Shown one piece after another: positions 1-22,200 of a DNA stretch of 64,000 nt. The position numbers and the translations under genes were made by a program. This stretch comes from Dasypus novemcinctus (lineage: Eukaryota > Chordata > Mammalia > Cingulata > Dasypodidae). The stretch spans positions 117,475,225 through 117,539,224 of the forward strand of contig NC_080683.1 of assembly GCF_030445035.2 (NCBI RefSeq). Reading direction: 5' to 3'. The notes beneath the pieces were generated by a model. It searched no databases and was not told the origin of the DNA. It saw nothing but the letters and a program-made list of their open reading frames with translations. Each line of letters opens with the position of its first letter. Within the stretch, counting starts at the first letter, position 1.

Positions 1-820
1 CCCAAAGCATATACTAAAAATACAGCAATTGCAAACTTCTAAGTTTCTAAATGCTCTCTAATGACAACCAGAAATTAACATGGCTAAATTCTTAGGACTT
101 TATGAAAACAGAACCAGTTAAAAATATATATTGTTTTTGGTAACAAATGGAACAAAAAAAAATTTCTATGGTAAGTTCATTTACAAATGGACAAGAAAAA
201 TAAAGTATGTGAACAAACATTTTACAACTCCCCTATTTTCACATGGGAAAACAGCTTCGCTGCAATCAAGGAATAATAACCATCAAACCTGGAAGACTGT
301 CAGTGCTTCTCCGCCTTTGCTAACTGTATCCATTTGAAGGAGAAAGAGGCAAATGATTGGGCTGGTCCATCTCAAGCACACTGTTTTCTTTAGAGCCAGT
401 TTATTTTCTTCTTCACTGAGTAAAATTTAATAGAGACACTTAGTAGCATGTTTAAGGACTTTAAATTTTCAAAAGGCCCCTCTTCTTTCTGGGACTTCTC
501 CATTATCCCCTAATCTAAGTAAAAAGGTAGCTCACTTGATAGGATTAATCCGACACTTAGATCAGTAAACTGCATGGATGTATTTGGACGTGCAAAGTAC
601 TAGAGTTCCTCAATTTCTTGACAAGCTTTTAAAAGCATTTAAAATTTTGTGACATAGGGATTAGACTTAAAATTCCCATAAGAAGAATCTTGCCAAACAC
701 GAGCGAGTGAAGCGGTAGCACTCCCTGAACATCAGCAAACTTAGAAATGTTCACAAAATAGGGCTCTCTTCGTGCACTCACGCAATCGTTGCTTTCATCT
801 CATGAAGTCTCATTTATCAA
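1..820. other. Intergenic, no recognised feature
   Basis: A/T-rich DNA with no gene, RNA or repeat family I can name. Open frames here are short and without similarity to known proteins. Confidence 0.5.
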
Positions 821-821
821 G

Positions 822-1125
822 TGCACGATGGCCCAGGCACAATTCTGGGCACAGGGGATATAAGAATGAATGATGATAGGTAGGTAAGAGTCTTGCTCTC
901 TGGAGTTTCATTATAGTGTAGAAGAGAGATTTTTAAAAAGTCAGAGAAATAGAGAATTTCTAATTTGATAAATGCTGCAGAGAAAATGAAAACAAGCAGG
1001 AAAGGGGTGATGGGGAAGGCTTCTCTGACATGTGAGCAGAAAGCTGGAAGCCCAGTGAGTGGGAACGCATCCCTAAAGAGAACAGTAAGTGCAAAGGCCC
1101 TGAGGCAGACTGGCTTGAGCTCAGC
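822..1125. repeat. LINE L2-like relic
   Basis: The order 'GGCCCAGGCACAATTCTGGG', '...GGGGAAGGCTTCTCTGAC' and 'AAGTGCAAAGGCCCTGAGGC' follows the well-known L2 3'-region consensus. The copy is strongly diverged, as expected for a relic older than placental mammals. Confidence 0.6.
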
Positions 1126-1949
1126 AAGATGAAGACATCAAGTCCTCAACAAAAAGTTCAATTTAACTTAAATTTGGATTCTTACTTGTTGAATAAATTT
1201 ATCTTCCAAAAGCTACATTATGATGTTCTATGGAAATTAAATGAGAAAATCATGAACAAAAGTACATGGATATATTCTAAGGGAAGCAAGTGTTCATCAC
1301 TGGAGGAATGACTGCTCTTCCACGGCTACTGGTGAAGCAAGAACCAAGGGCCTTTTTCGATCTTGTCCTCTGTAGAGATAAAGCTACTTAAACGCATTGT
1401 GGGGATAGAAGCCAAGGTTTGGACGATGCTAACTGCCTTTCCAAAACTAGAACAGGTATGTGTCACTGAGCTGGGGATCTCAAAGGACTTTGAGATTTCA
1501 ACTGACTCTCAAGAGAAGCTTAAAGGAATATGTAATTTTGTGGTCAATCCTGAACCTCTAAAGAGGCCAGAAGAGCTGGTTACTAAAAATAGCCTACCAA
1601 CCTGCAGTGCATGACTCTCAAAGTCAAAATTAACTCAGTAGAGTGGTAACCCCCAAAAGGCCTTAGGACCCAACACGGATGGCAACAGTGAGAAGAAAGA
1701 AGAATGGATCACATGGGTAAATGTGGGCTACAGCCAGGAAGGAAGGTGGGGACATTTCATACACGGGGACTGCCCCTCAAGCCTCCAGGAAGGAATTAAA
1801 TTCTTGACTGTGGTGGACTCTCAGAATCCTGGAAATAGAGCAGCTACCTCTCCAGTCTGCTAAGGTGGTTGGGATTTCCACCATTAAGCCTGGGACGTTC
1901 TGGCTTCTTTAAGAATATCTTACATTTTGCTTGAAAAAAAAAAAATGGA
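1126..1949. other. Intergenic, unassigned, possibly body of the element that follows
   Basis: No gene seen. Open frames of 60-83 codons at 1129-1311 and 1363-1614 have no recognisable motif. The stretch may be the 5' part of the retroelement whose 3' end lies at 1950-2371, but I cannot fix its start. Confidence 0.3.
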
Positions 1950-2371
1950 CATGAATTATTTTATTAGATTAGCCCATCTCAGAAAGCTGGCCCCTGGGAG
2001 AAAAAGTGAAATGAGTCCTTTGTCGTGGAGATAAAGAGATGAGAGGTGGAGGCGTCTTTGGGACATGGAGCTGCCCCGGATGGTGCTTCAGAGGTAATCA
2101 CCGGACATTGTAAATCCTCACAGGGCCCACTGGATGGAATGGAGGAGAGTATGGGCCATGATGTGAACCATTGTCTATGAGGTGCAGAGGTGCCCAAAGA
2201 TGTACTTACCAAATCCAATGGATGTGTCATGATGATGGGAACGAGTGTTGTTGGGGGGGGGAAAGGGGGGGTGGGGGGGTGGGGTTGAATGGGACCTCAC
2301 ATATATATTTTTAATGTAATATTATTACAAAGTCAATAAAAAAAAATATGAATGAAAAAAAAAAAAAAAGA
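1950..2371 (+). mobile_element. LINE-1-like retroelement 3' end with G-rich tract and poly(A)
   Basis: The segment ends in AGTCAATAAA and then two long A runs (2337-2371, with a short interruption), as a retrotransposed 3' end does. A polypurine G-rich block just before it (2253-2284) is typical of L1 3' UTRs. I recall similar 3' ends being frequent in xenarthran genomes. No clear target-site duplication was found. Family assignment is tentative. Confidence 0.4.
2253..2284 (+). other. G-run tract, potential G-quadruplex
   Basis: Runs of G9, G7, G7 and G4 are separated by AAA, T and T. This fits the G3+N1-7 pattern several times over. It lies inside the LINE-like 3' end. Confidence 0.7.
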
Positions 2372-3343
2372 GTGAATGGGGCAAGGGGGTCGGATTACAG
2401 GACCCCAAACCAGACAACAGGGCCTGAGGGACAAGAGGAGAGCAGGGGGTGTGACAAAGGGAAGCTTCCTGGTGGCTTGCCCAGTTCCAGATTCAGGGAC
2501 TTATCTCTTGGGGACATGGAGCTTACCGCGTGCACAGCGCTCGGCTCCCAGGAACCCCTTTCAGGCTTTTTGTCCGAGTTCTTACCTGGCCGTTAATAGC
2601 AGCCTCCACAGAAACTAAAATGAAACCAAGAATTGGATCTTCACATTCATGAGGTAAAACAAGTAGGCTTTGCCAAGTGTTTCAGCCAAGTGTTGACAGG
2701 AAAGTAAGCCGGAATTCGCAGGGGGACCGAGCTCTCTGTCAGTGTTGGATTTCAGCATGTGGAACTTTGAGGCAAAGTGGAACAAGAGGCGCTGTCCTGG
2801 GCAGGAAGCCAACTGCTTCCCTCCTGGGGTAGGCTCTTGTTACTGCTAGGGTTACCTCAGCTTAGCCCCTTCCCCCAAGGTGGGTCTTAGTTTCTCCATC
2901 CCCCACCGGGCAATGCCTGTAAGGGATCTGAGGTCCCCAGATAAGAACATTCCCAGAAGAATGTGGCATTCCTATGGAGTCTCTGGCCTCCTTATCCCAG
3001 GTCTCCTGCTCCTGCAGCCCCGGGGCCGTTTCTACTGTCTTCTCAGAACTAGTCTTGTCGCTGTCCCCAAAGTGCCTGCGAAACCTGACTCTTTAGCCCC
3101 TTAAAGCTCAGCCTAGGGTTACTGAAATTTGAGGCAGGATTCAAAGCTGCCGTCAATCACTGAACTGCAGTCCTGATTTAAGGCTGTCTCAAAAAAGCCT
3201 TCAAGAAGCTTCAGCACCGCGCAATGGTGGGAAGCGGGGGTGGAGTGGGGTGGGGGCGTGCAAGGACACAGGAAGGGCTGGATTTCAGTTTGACCCACGG
3301 TCGGTTGCCAAGGCCTGGGGTTCTGCGCAATCTCTGGAAGGCC
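2372..3343. other. Intergenic, unassigned
   Basis: Moderately G+C-rich single-copy-looking DNA. No repeat, RNA or coding exon recognised. Confidence 0.4.
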
Positions 3344-3347
3344 CCCT

Positions 3348-3709
3348 TGTTACTGGATTCTGTCTAGGTTCTTGACTCTGCTGCAGAAATGAATCTCAAG
3401 AGCACGTGGGGTGAGTTAGGCCAGTCATTTATTCAGGTAGGGAGGGAAGAGAAATGGGAGGAAATACCAGATCAGGGGCCCCAGGGAGAGAGGAAGGGGG
3501 TGAAAAGTGATAAAGCAGGCTGATTTACAAGCTACAATTCCCTATTATAGACTATAAATGCCCAGGTTTACTTGCGAGGCCACGTGGCAGAGGAAAAACG
3601 GCAAGAGTGGTGCGCAGAGGGCAGGAATGGGTCCAGGCAAGAGAGCGCAGGAGAGCGCCACGGTAGAGCTTAGACCTGGCACCTGCCCTTTGAACCATTA
3701 ATTATTCCA
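3348..3709 (-). mobile_element. Solo LTR, gammaretrovirus-like (class I), minus orientation
   Basis: On the minus strand the 362-bp unit starts TGG and ends TAACA. It has a TATA-like stretch (TTTATAGTCTATAA, plus-strand 3548-3562) and downstream of it an AATAAA (plus-strand 3428-3433), the order expected of U3-R-U5. A 4-bp duplication CCCT flanks it exactly (3344-3347 and 3710-3713), as class I endogenous retroviruses produce. No gag, pol or env remains next to it, so it is a solo LTR. The 4-bp duplication lies in C-rich sequence, so the ends are likely rather than certain. Confidence 0.55.
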
Positions 3710-3713
3710 CCCT

Positions 3714-5119
3714 TTTGCTAATGGCAGGGGAGGTGTTCCAGCTCTTTGATGTTTTGATTGATTACTCCCCCCATTAATCCCTAGTGAGGACCCAAAGATA
3801 AAGTCCTTGGGGAATATCCGGGGCTTCTCCTGGCTTCCAGAAGAAGTCTTTGTTCTGAATGGCAGAATCGTGGGGGTAGGGTCTTCCAGCAGCCATCTGG
3901 GGGTCACTGATGTCTACGTGGACTCTCTGCCAGGTTCCAGATCCATCTATCGATTCCTTATTTTACTAGCCGGCTTCACCGTCCCCATCTTTTGAATAAG
4001 CCATGGCTTGAGTAAAGCCGGGTTTGGGTCCCCTTTCCCTTGTCACTAGGCTCCTCTTCGGTCAGGTGTCTACTGCTCCCTGGTACCTAAGAGGCACTTG
4101 GGCATGACAGAGGCCGCACGTGCTCGCTGCAGCATCTCATGCCCTGGGAACCCAGGCCCTGTGTGGACACCACACATCACCCGGGAACTAACTCTCCCGA
4201 AACCCTCCACGAGCTCCGATTCCACTCTCCCCCAACAGGGAGACGTTTCTCCTTTGTGTCCACCGGATGTTAATGGTCGTTCTTTCCTTTTTGCAGAGGT
4301 CTACCCATCTTGATAAAGTCTACCACAGAAATAAAAATCCATAACGAGGCTTTTGGGCACTCCCTATCTCCGTGATTTCACTTGATCCCACAAATTTCCC
4401 TAAATTTTATATCCCCTCTGCTATAAGGGGGTCTCTCCTACGCTCTTCCCTCCTCTTCTACCTCCTCCTTCCGTCTGACTCGCCTCCAAGGAAATGCTCC
4501 CTGGGCTTGCCAAGGACTAACTGCTCGTACAAGAAAGCCCTGTGTACAGCCATGGAGCCTTGGCCTCGGCGGCGGAAAGGACAGTGGGGGCCAGCGAGGG
4601 ACAGCAGGGCCCAGACGCCTCCTTGTAGGGATGTGGGCTCACTTCCAGGAAACGGGGGGAGGGAAGAAGGTGGAGGGCTCCAGGCCGCTCACCTTGTCAC
4701 ACGTCCTGGCAGGTACCACAGCAAGGCCGCGACCTTGGGACATCGGAAAAGGGACCCCTGAAATGGCCTCTCACTTCCCCCTCCTCATTGTATTCCTAGC
4801 TCACCAAACCAGGGAGCAAGATTCGAGGCAGGGAAGGGGCAACGGGAGCTGCCGGAGGAGTCTGGGGAGCTTGTCGGAACCCTGAGCTGGTCAGAGCCGA
4901 AAGGAGATGACAAGCACGTCTTATCTACAAAGGAGCCGAGGGGAGCTGGTCTGAGGGCTGCGATTCTAGGCAGGGTGCTCTGCACTGTCCCTCAAACTCC
5001 GTTAGCACTCAGCAAGCCCGGAGGCTTCCCCATGGGCTCAGCGCCTGTGGCGCCCGGGCCAGGGGCCGTGGGGGCCCTGCAACTTTCCATCTGCACAGGA
5101 CCCCTGCTGAGGGAGCTGG
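3714..5119. other. Intergenic, unassigned upstream DNA
   Basis: G+C-moderate sequence with several open frames of 60-130 codons on both strands, none with a motif I know. Parts of 3714-4530 could be further LTR-derived material but I see no diagnostic ends. Confidence 0.35.
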
Positions 5120-5577
5120 AGTAAGAGTTCAGGCTGACCAGTGTGGGCTCTGGGGTAAGACAGGCCCAGTTCCAGCCGTGGCTCCGCCACTTACTGGCCA
5201 TGTAGACTTAGGGCAACTCGCTTAGGTTTCTTAACTAGCCGTGTAGACCTAGGGCAACTCGCTTAAGCTTCTTAACTAGCCGTGTAGACCTAGGGCAACT
5301 CGCTTAGGCTTCTTAACTAGCCGTGTAGACCTAGTGCAACTCGCTTAGGCTTCTTAACTAGCCGTGTAGACCTAGGGCAACTCCCTTAGGCTTCTTAACT
5401 AGCTGTGTAGACCTAGGGCAACTCGCTTAGCCTTCTTAACTAGCTTTGTAGACCTAGGGTAACTCGCTTAACCTTCTTAAGCTTCAATTTCTTCAGCCAC
5501 AAGCTGGACTGCTGGGAATGCCTGCATTTCAAACATTTAGCCAAGAGTCTGGCGTTGAGTATGTGCTGGATAAATGT
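5120..5577 (+). repeat. MIR SINE with expanded core
   Basis: The left part (GGCTCTGGGGTAAGACAGGC ... GCTCCGCCACTTACTGGCC) and the right part (TTCTTCAGCC ... GTGCTGGATAAATG) follow the MIR consensus in order. Between them the MIR core (TGTGTGACCTTGGGCAAGTC in the consensus) is present seven times as a 41-bp tandem array. Confidence 0.75.
5193..5479 (+). repeat. 41-bp minisatellite, 7 units, derived from MIR core
   Basis: TGTAGAC-type anchors fall at 5201, 5242, 5283, 5324, 5365, 5406 and 5447, exactly 41 bases apart each time. The unit reads ACTAGCCGTGTAGACCTAGG followed by GCAACTCGCTTAGGCTTCTTA with a few substitutions per copy. The exact period and low divergence show recent expansion compared with the age of the MIR itself. 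It ends about 1.2 kb upstream of the TNFAIP3 start site. Confidence 0.97.
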
Positions 5578-6189
5578 TACCCTTGTTCCATTTCCAGCTT
5601 GACTGGCCCATGTGGAGTGTGGACCTCTGAAAGCATTTGTGAAAGGGAAGGGGACGAGTGCCAGTAGGCATGGGGTGGGAATAAAGTCCAGCGCTGGGTT
5701 TAGAATGACCAGGGCCCGCTTCGGGGCTGTGGCCAGCGCTGACTCAGCCCTAAGTCTCCAGCTTTGCTCAAACTGCCACCCCCACCCCACCCCAGCGTGC
5801 CTCTGCTGGTCCTAACTGGGGAGAAAGAGCACACTTTCCTAATTCAAACCTCCAGACGGGGTGGCTGGCCGGGCAAGTGGCACGAAGGTTTCCACCTGTT
5901 CAGTTCGACCAACCTGGAGAACAGGTGACTGGGGCAGCTGGACTTAGAGGGCACCAAGGCAGAAAGGCGCCCTAGCGCCCGCCCCTCAAGGCCCAGGTGA
6001 GTTGGATTTCCACCTGGCAGCCCTGGGGGGAAGCCAGCGCAGGTACCTGGCCCGCAACACCTGAGAAGGGGAGCTAGGGAGGCGTTATGAGCCACTAGTC
6101 CGGGGTGAACGGGTTATGAAGACACGCAAAAGGACCGCAGGGAGGCCTGGGGGGCAGGGCAAGGGACCTGAAGTGACTTTTAAACCCGA
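5578..6189. other. Upstream flank of TNFAIP3 CpG island
   Basis: Single-copy-looking DNA with no repeat recognised. It may hold distal promoter elements, but I cannot name one. Confidence 0.4.
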
Positions 6190-6599
6190 AGGCCTGCTGG
6201 CTGTGCCACCGCCGGCTCTCCAGGCGTGGAAACGGAGAGCGGCGCAGCGGCAGGCCCGGGGCGGCCGGCGGGCGCCTCCAGCGCGGCCCGCAGGGGCGTC
6301 GCGGGGTGGGCACGGGCCAGCCCGCCCCGAGCGCCGCAGGCCCGCGGGCCCGGGCGCCGGGGTGGTTTTTCGGGTTTTCTCTCTCTCCGATTTCCCTTCT
6401 TTTTCTCTCCCCGGTTGATGATTTTCTGCAGAAGAGCGGCCGCGAAAAAGAACCGATTTCGTTTCCAGTTCCCATCACCGCGATTTCCACAGGGATGTGA
6501 CGTGGGGCCCAGCTTCCGAAATGCCCAGGTGACTCACCGGGGACCCCCGGGCGGGGCGCGGGCTTTCGGCGCGGGCGGGCCGGCCCCGCGCCCCCTGGC

Positions 6600-6704
6600 G
6601 GCCGGCGCGGGCAGCGCGGGCGCGCGTCACGTGACTGGAAAGTCCCCGCGGAAATCCCCGGCGGCGGCGCGCGCTAAAACAGAAAGGGGAGAAAAGAGAA
6701 CTGC
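6600..6704 (+). promoter_or_regulatory. TNFAIP3: TNFAIP3 core promoter: E-box plus tandem NF-kB sites
   Basis: A palindromic E-box CACGTG (6628-6633) is followed by two kB sites, GGAAAGTCCC (6637-6646) and GGAAATCCCC (6650-6659). Their reverse complements are the classical GGGACTTTCC and GGGGATTTCC. There is no good TATA box, only an A/T-rich GCTAAAAC at 6673-6680. The human A20 promoter has the same order, and its kB sites are placed at about -66 and -54 in the literature as I recall it. That spacing puts the start site here at about 6704, inside the palindrome ACTGCGCAGT (6700-6709). The kB pair is the basis of NF-kB-driven feedback induction. In the human gene a USF-type factor is reported to act through the neighbouring E-box. 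The sites are read directly; the start site is inferred. Confidence 0.88.
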
Positions 6705-6921
6705 GCAGTCTGCGGCGCTCGCGGCCGGCCCAGGCAGCAGCGGCGGGAGCCGGGGGGCGGAGCGGCGACAGGGCGCCCGGCAGCGGCGGCGGCCACCCTC
6801 TCTGCGGCCGAGCGGCCCGCGCGCACAGCCCGCGTCCATGGGGCGCCCGAGCCGGCCCGTGCGCTGACCGGGACCGGGGACCGCGACCAGGGCGACCCCG
6901 CGCCGAGACCGCGAGCTGCCG
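6704..6921 (+). other. TNFAIP3: TNFAIP3 exon 1, non-coding 5' UTR (predicted)
   Basis: The 5' end is set by distance from the kB pair and by the conserved ACTGCGCAGT at 6700-6709. The 3' end is the donor CCG|GTGCGT at 6922. The segment just before it (from about 6865) reads like the GACCGGGACC...CGCG stretch of human exon 1 as I remember it. It would splice to exon 2 at 9904, where 12 further untranslated bases precede the ATG. The exon contains a short upstream reading frame at 6838-6867. The donor is acceptable but not strong, so the end is less sure than for the coding exons. Confidence 0.6.
6838..6867 (+). other. Upstream ORF of 9 codons in the TNFAIP3 leader
   Basis: An ATG at 6838 opens MGRPSRPVR and closes at TGA (6865-6867), well before the true start in exon 2. 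It has G at +4 but T at -3, so initiation would be weak to moderate. It lies inside the predicted exon 1. If translated it would lower A20 output by sending scanning ribosomes into a short frame. I do not know whether it is conserved. Confidence 0.4.
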
Positions 6922-19329
<12,408 letters not shown>

Positions 19330-21036
19330 CGGGACCCGGGGGCCGACCCCGCCTGAGGGGTGAGAGCTGTAGGCCCGCGTGGAAGCCGCCGCAGGGCCGG
19401 TCCCCTGGAGCTCGGGAAGGAGAGATGAGCTCGTCGCTCCGGCCGTGACCTCAGGCTGGTGGCCCGGGGACATTCCCACCTGGCTGTCGGGACGGCCTCG
19501 AGGGCCGTCCACCAAGTGCGAGGCCGGGGCCGTGCGTGGCCATGGAGTGGAGCCCGGACGGGCCGGAAGCCTGCATCCTGCCTGCCTGGACAGATCCGTC
19601 ATCTTAAGAGCAGAGGGAAATGACACCCTGGTGGGCAGGTGGGGACACCGAGCGCCACCCCACCAGCCCTCGATCAGCAGCCGGGAGATGCAGAGCTGAA
19701 GCCCTCGCTCAAGGGCCCTCCGCAGAGGCTCGGGGACGTGCCGGGCTAGTGGACGTGTTCGGAGCGTGGCGGCACCTGGTGTTGCCTGCCCGGCTCCCTG
19801 CCCGTGGACTCGTCCCACCTGCTCGGTCCCCAGACTGTGGCTCTGAGGCTGCTGACAGTGAGAAGAAAACGAGCTGCTCTTTACAACACATACCTTGAAA
19901 AATCAGACAGTTTCAGGGATGCCTCTTGGTTCTCACGGTGTTGACTTCTGAAGAGGTGAGCTTGACCCGAGGTGTTAAAATACGCCCTTGGGTTGTGTAT
20001 GAGGATCTTCTGATTCCACTGAACTGCTGCCCTAGAGACCCAAGTAGGAAGACTGAAAAGGACCTGTGTTCTGGTTGTTGCTGGGGCACCGCCTATATAC
20101 ACAGCTTGTGTGAAAGCGACCGGCTGCCTTTTGAAAGGAAGCCTCCGAATCGTGTCTGTGTCGTTTATTTATTTTATTACAAGCGTCAAGATTATTTAAG
20201 TGAAGCTGTTCCTCCTGCTCTGGAGAAAGACTGATACGTCCCTCTCCTTTGGGTCCTGCCTGAGCGGGCGCGGACCAGACCCCAGCGTGGCAGTCGGCCT
20301 CGGGGATGTGCTCTGCTGACCCTTCCCTGGCAAAGAGGGACTTCTTTCAAAGAGCCCTGTTCTTAGGAAACCGTGGCCAGAGCCGCTTCCTAGCATGAGG
20401 GTAAGAAACCGCTCCTGGTGCTCCGTGGATGCCGGAGCTGCCCCCTCCTTGGAGCTGAGGTGGGGACGGAGCAGGAGGAGGTCGGTAGAGGTCCCCGGGT
20501 AAGGGGCGACCCTCACGAGCCCGTTCCTGTGGAGCGGGACCGTGTCCCGCGGGCAGGACACCACGCTGACTGCAGTCCCGAGACCGGAGGAGGGGCTTCT
20601 CCACGTGCTCGATCCCACTGCCTTACTCGCTCTTGGAAAAAAAAGAGAAAACGAGCTCCCTGGGGAAGGAGAGGCTGCCTTTTCTTGGTCTGGACGTGAG
20701 GCCTGAAAAGCCCCACGATCCAGAGCTCTCCAAGGCTCGTTTTCTCTGACAGTCGTTTTCCAGGTGTAGCTCATGTCTGTCTTTTTCCCTGACAGATCTT
20801 TCCAGTTTCTTTCTAAAGACATCAGATAAACGTCAGTGTTTGCATCTAGGTTTTCAAAAGGTAGTATTTTAATATTTTGTGTGTATCAATATTTTTATTC
20901 TTAATGTGAAAAAATGGAATTATTTATACTTGTTATGGGACGTATTTGAAATTTGCACATTTAGTTAGCCCTAAATGTTGTTTCCTCTTTGGGGATTTCT
21001 TCAAGTTTTTTTTAAATAAATGTAACTTTTCACAGG
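19330..21036 (+). other. TNFAIP3: TNFAIP3 3' UTR with AU-rich elements
   Basis: The first 850 bases are G+C-rich. The last part is A/T-rich and closely resembles the human 3' end as I remember it (TTTTGGGGATTTCTTCAAG-type sequence before the poly(A) signal). Two AU-rich nonamers matching TTATTTA(T/A)(T/A) are present at 20165-20173 and 20920-20928, with more ATTTA pentamers nearby. These are typical of unstable inflammatory mRNAs bound by TTP-family proteins. A TGGTGCT heptamer at 20416-20422 matches the miR-29 seed. The end is set about 15 bases after AATAAA. Confidence 0.9.
21015..21020 (+). terminator. TNFAIP3: TNFAIP3 poly(A) signal AATAAA
   Basis: AATAAA is followed by TGTAACTTTTCACA, the same end as the human transcript, so cleavage is expected near 21034-21040. 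A second AATAAA at about 21053 could act as a backup. Confidence 0.88.
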
Positions 21037-21040
21037 AGTT

Positions 21041-21554
21041 GGTATTAAAAAAAATAAATTATTTCAGAACCAGTCGTGGGGTTTTGTGTCTACAAATAAT
21101 AGAAAAAAAAAAGATAGGCCCAAATATTTAGACTGTGCTTCCCAAACAGCTTCGTTTTGATCCAGGCCTGGGCGCTGGGTGCCGCTCTCACCCGTGAGTC
21201 GGGAAAGAGGTGGGTCTGACATAATCAGGGGTAGGCTGGGCACTCGGGCATGAGCCCTGGTCCCTCAGGAGGGCAGGAGGGCCCCCCCAGGCACCGGTCC
21301 TTGCCCCGGTCCTTGCGCAGACTTGTCCTCTCAGAGCCTGGGGGGGCATAGGAGTGGGGAGGAGAGAGAACGGGAGCAGAGCGTGGCCAGGGTGGGGGCT
21401 GGCTGGGTGGCGGTACACAGGTGGCCCAGGGCGGTGCTGGCGAATCGTCCAGTACCCCCACCTCCCCCTCCAGCTGCCACCCAGACACACAGAGGATGGA
21501 TCCCAGAGATGAGGGTGCTGGCTCCCCCCAATTCTGCTGATCAGCAAGATTTTA
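21041..21554. other. Gene-flanking intergenic DNA, unassigned
   Basis: A/T-rich first, then G+C-rich from about 21130. No coding exon, RNA gene or repeat was recognised. Confidence 0.4.
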
Positions 21555-22200
21555 GACCCACATTCTTTTTAAAAATTGCATCTTGCGTTATGTTATTTAA
21601 AGAGTTAAACAGGAGCGGATGTAGCTCAAGTGGTTGAGCACCTGCTTTCCATGCCCTGGGAGGTCCTGGGTTTGATCCCTGGCACCTCCTAGAAAAAAAA
21701 GTTAAACATATAAAAAAGTAGGGGATGATGTAATGAGCTCCCACATAGCTATCCAGTGCCATCAGTTATCAGTGTTGTGCCAAATTTGGGCTACTCTTGC
21801 CCCTTCTCCCTCGCCTTGGGTTTCTGGCTGGAGAATTTAGAGCAAACACCAGAGACGGTGCCTTCAGGGCCGCAGATGCTTCTCTGCATCTGATTGGAGT
21901 ACGTTCTGTACAGACCACCGTTAACATGCCAGGCCAAGTCATGGCGCGCCAACGTCACTCCAGCGCCCCAGCGTGTGTCCTGATTTCTCAGGAAAGAGCC
22001 CCATGACCTTTGATTATTAGCATTTCCTAAGGCTCTTCTATCCCACAGACTTCCCTTGTCGTTTTTCAGGCTGCTGGTTGGTTAGAGCCATCGGGCTGTT
22101 AGTTCTGGAGACAGTCCAGCATTCTGGTTTTGACTGATGGCCTCCTTAGGTGTCACTGAACTTGACCTGTGCTTGCTGGATTTGGGCCCATTTTCTAAGC
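21555..22200 (+). repeat. L1M-type LINE-1 3' relic, interrupted by a DAS SINE
   Basis: The order AACATATAAAAAAGTAGGG..., CAGTTATCAGTGTTGTGCCA, GAGAATTTAGAGCAAACACC and the later 'CATTTCCTAAGG' fits old mammalian L1ME/L1MD 3' regions. It is diverged, and split at 21612-21699 by a younger SINE. Confidence 0.5.
21612..21699 (+). mobile_element. DAS SINE monomer
   Basis: GGAGCGGATGTAGCTCAAGT is the A-box region and TGGGTTTGATCCCTGGCACC the B-box region. An A-rich tail follows. Perfect 9-bp target-site duplications AGTTAAACA lie at 21603-21611 and 21700-21708. It is tRNA-Ala-like but lacks a proper tRNA fold and CCA end, so it is a SINE and not a tRNA gene. Confidence 0.85.

Noticed and set aside
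5193-5479. CRISPR-like array
   Set aside because: The repeats are directly adjacent without unique spacers, in a mammalian genome, and derive from a MIR core.
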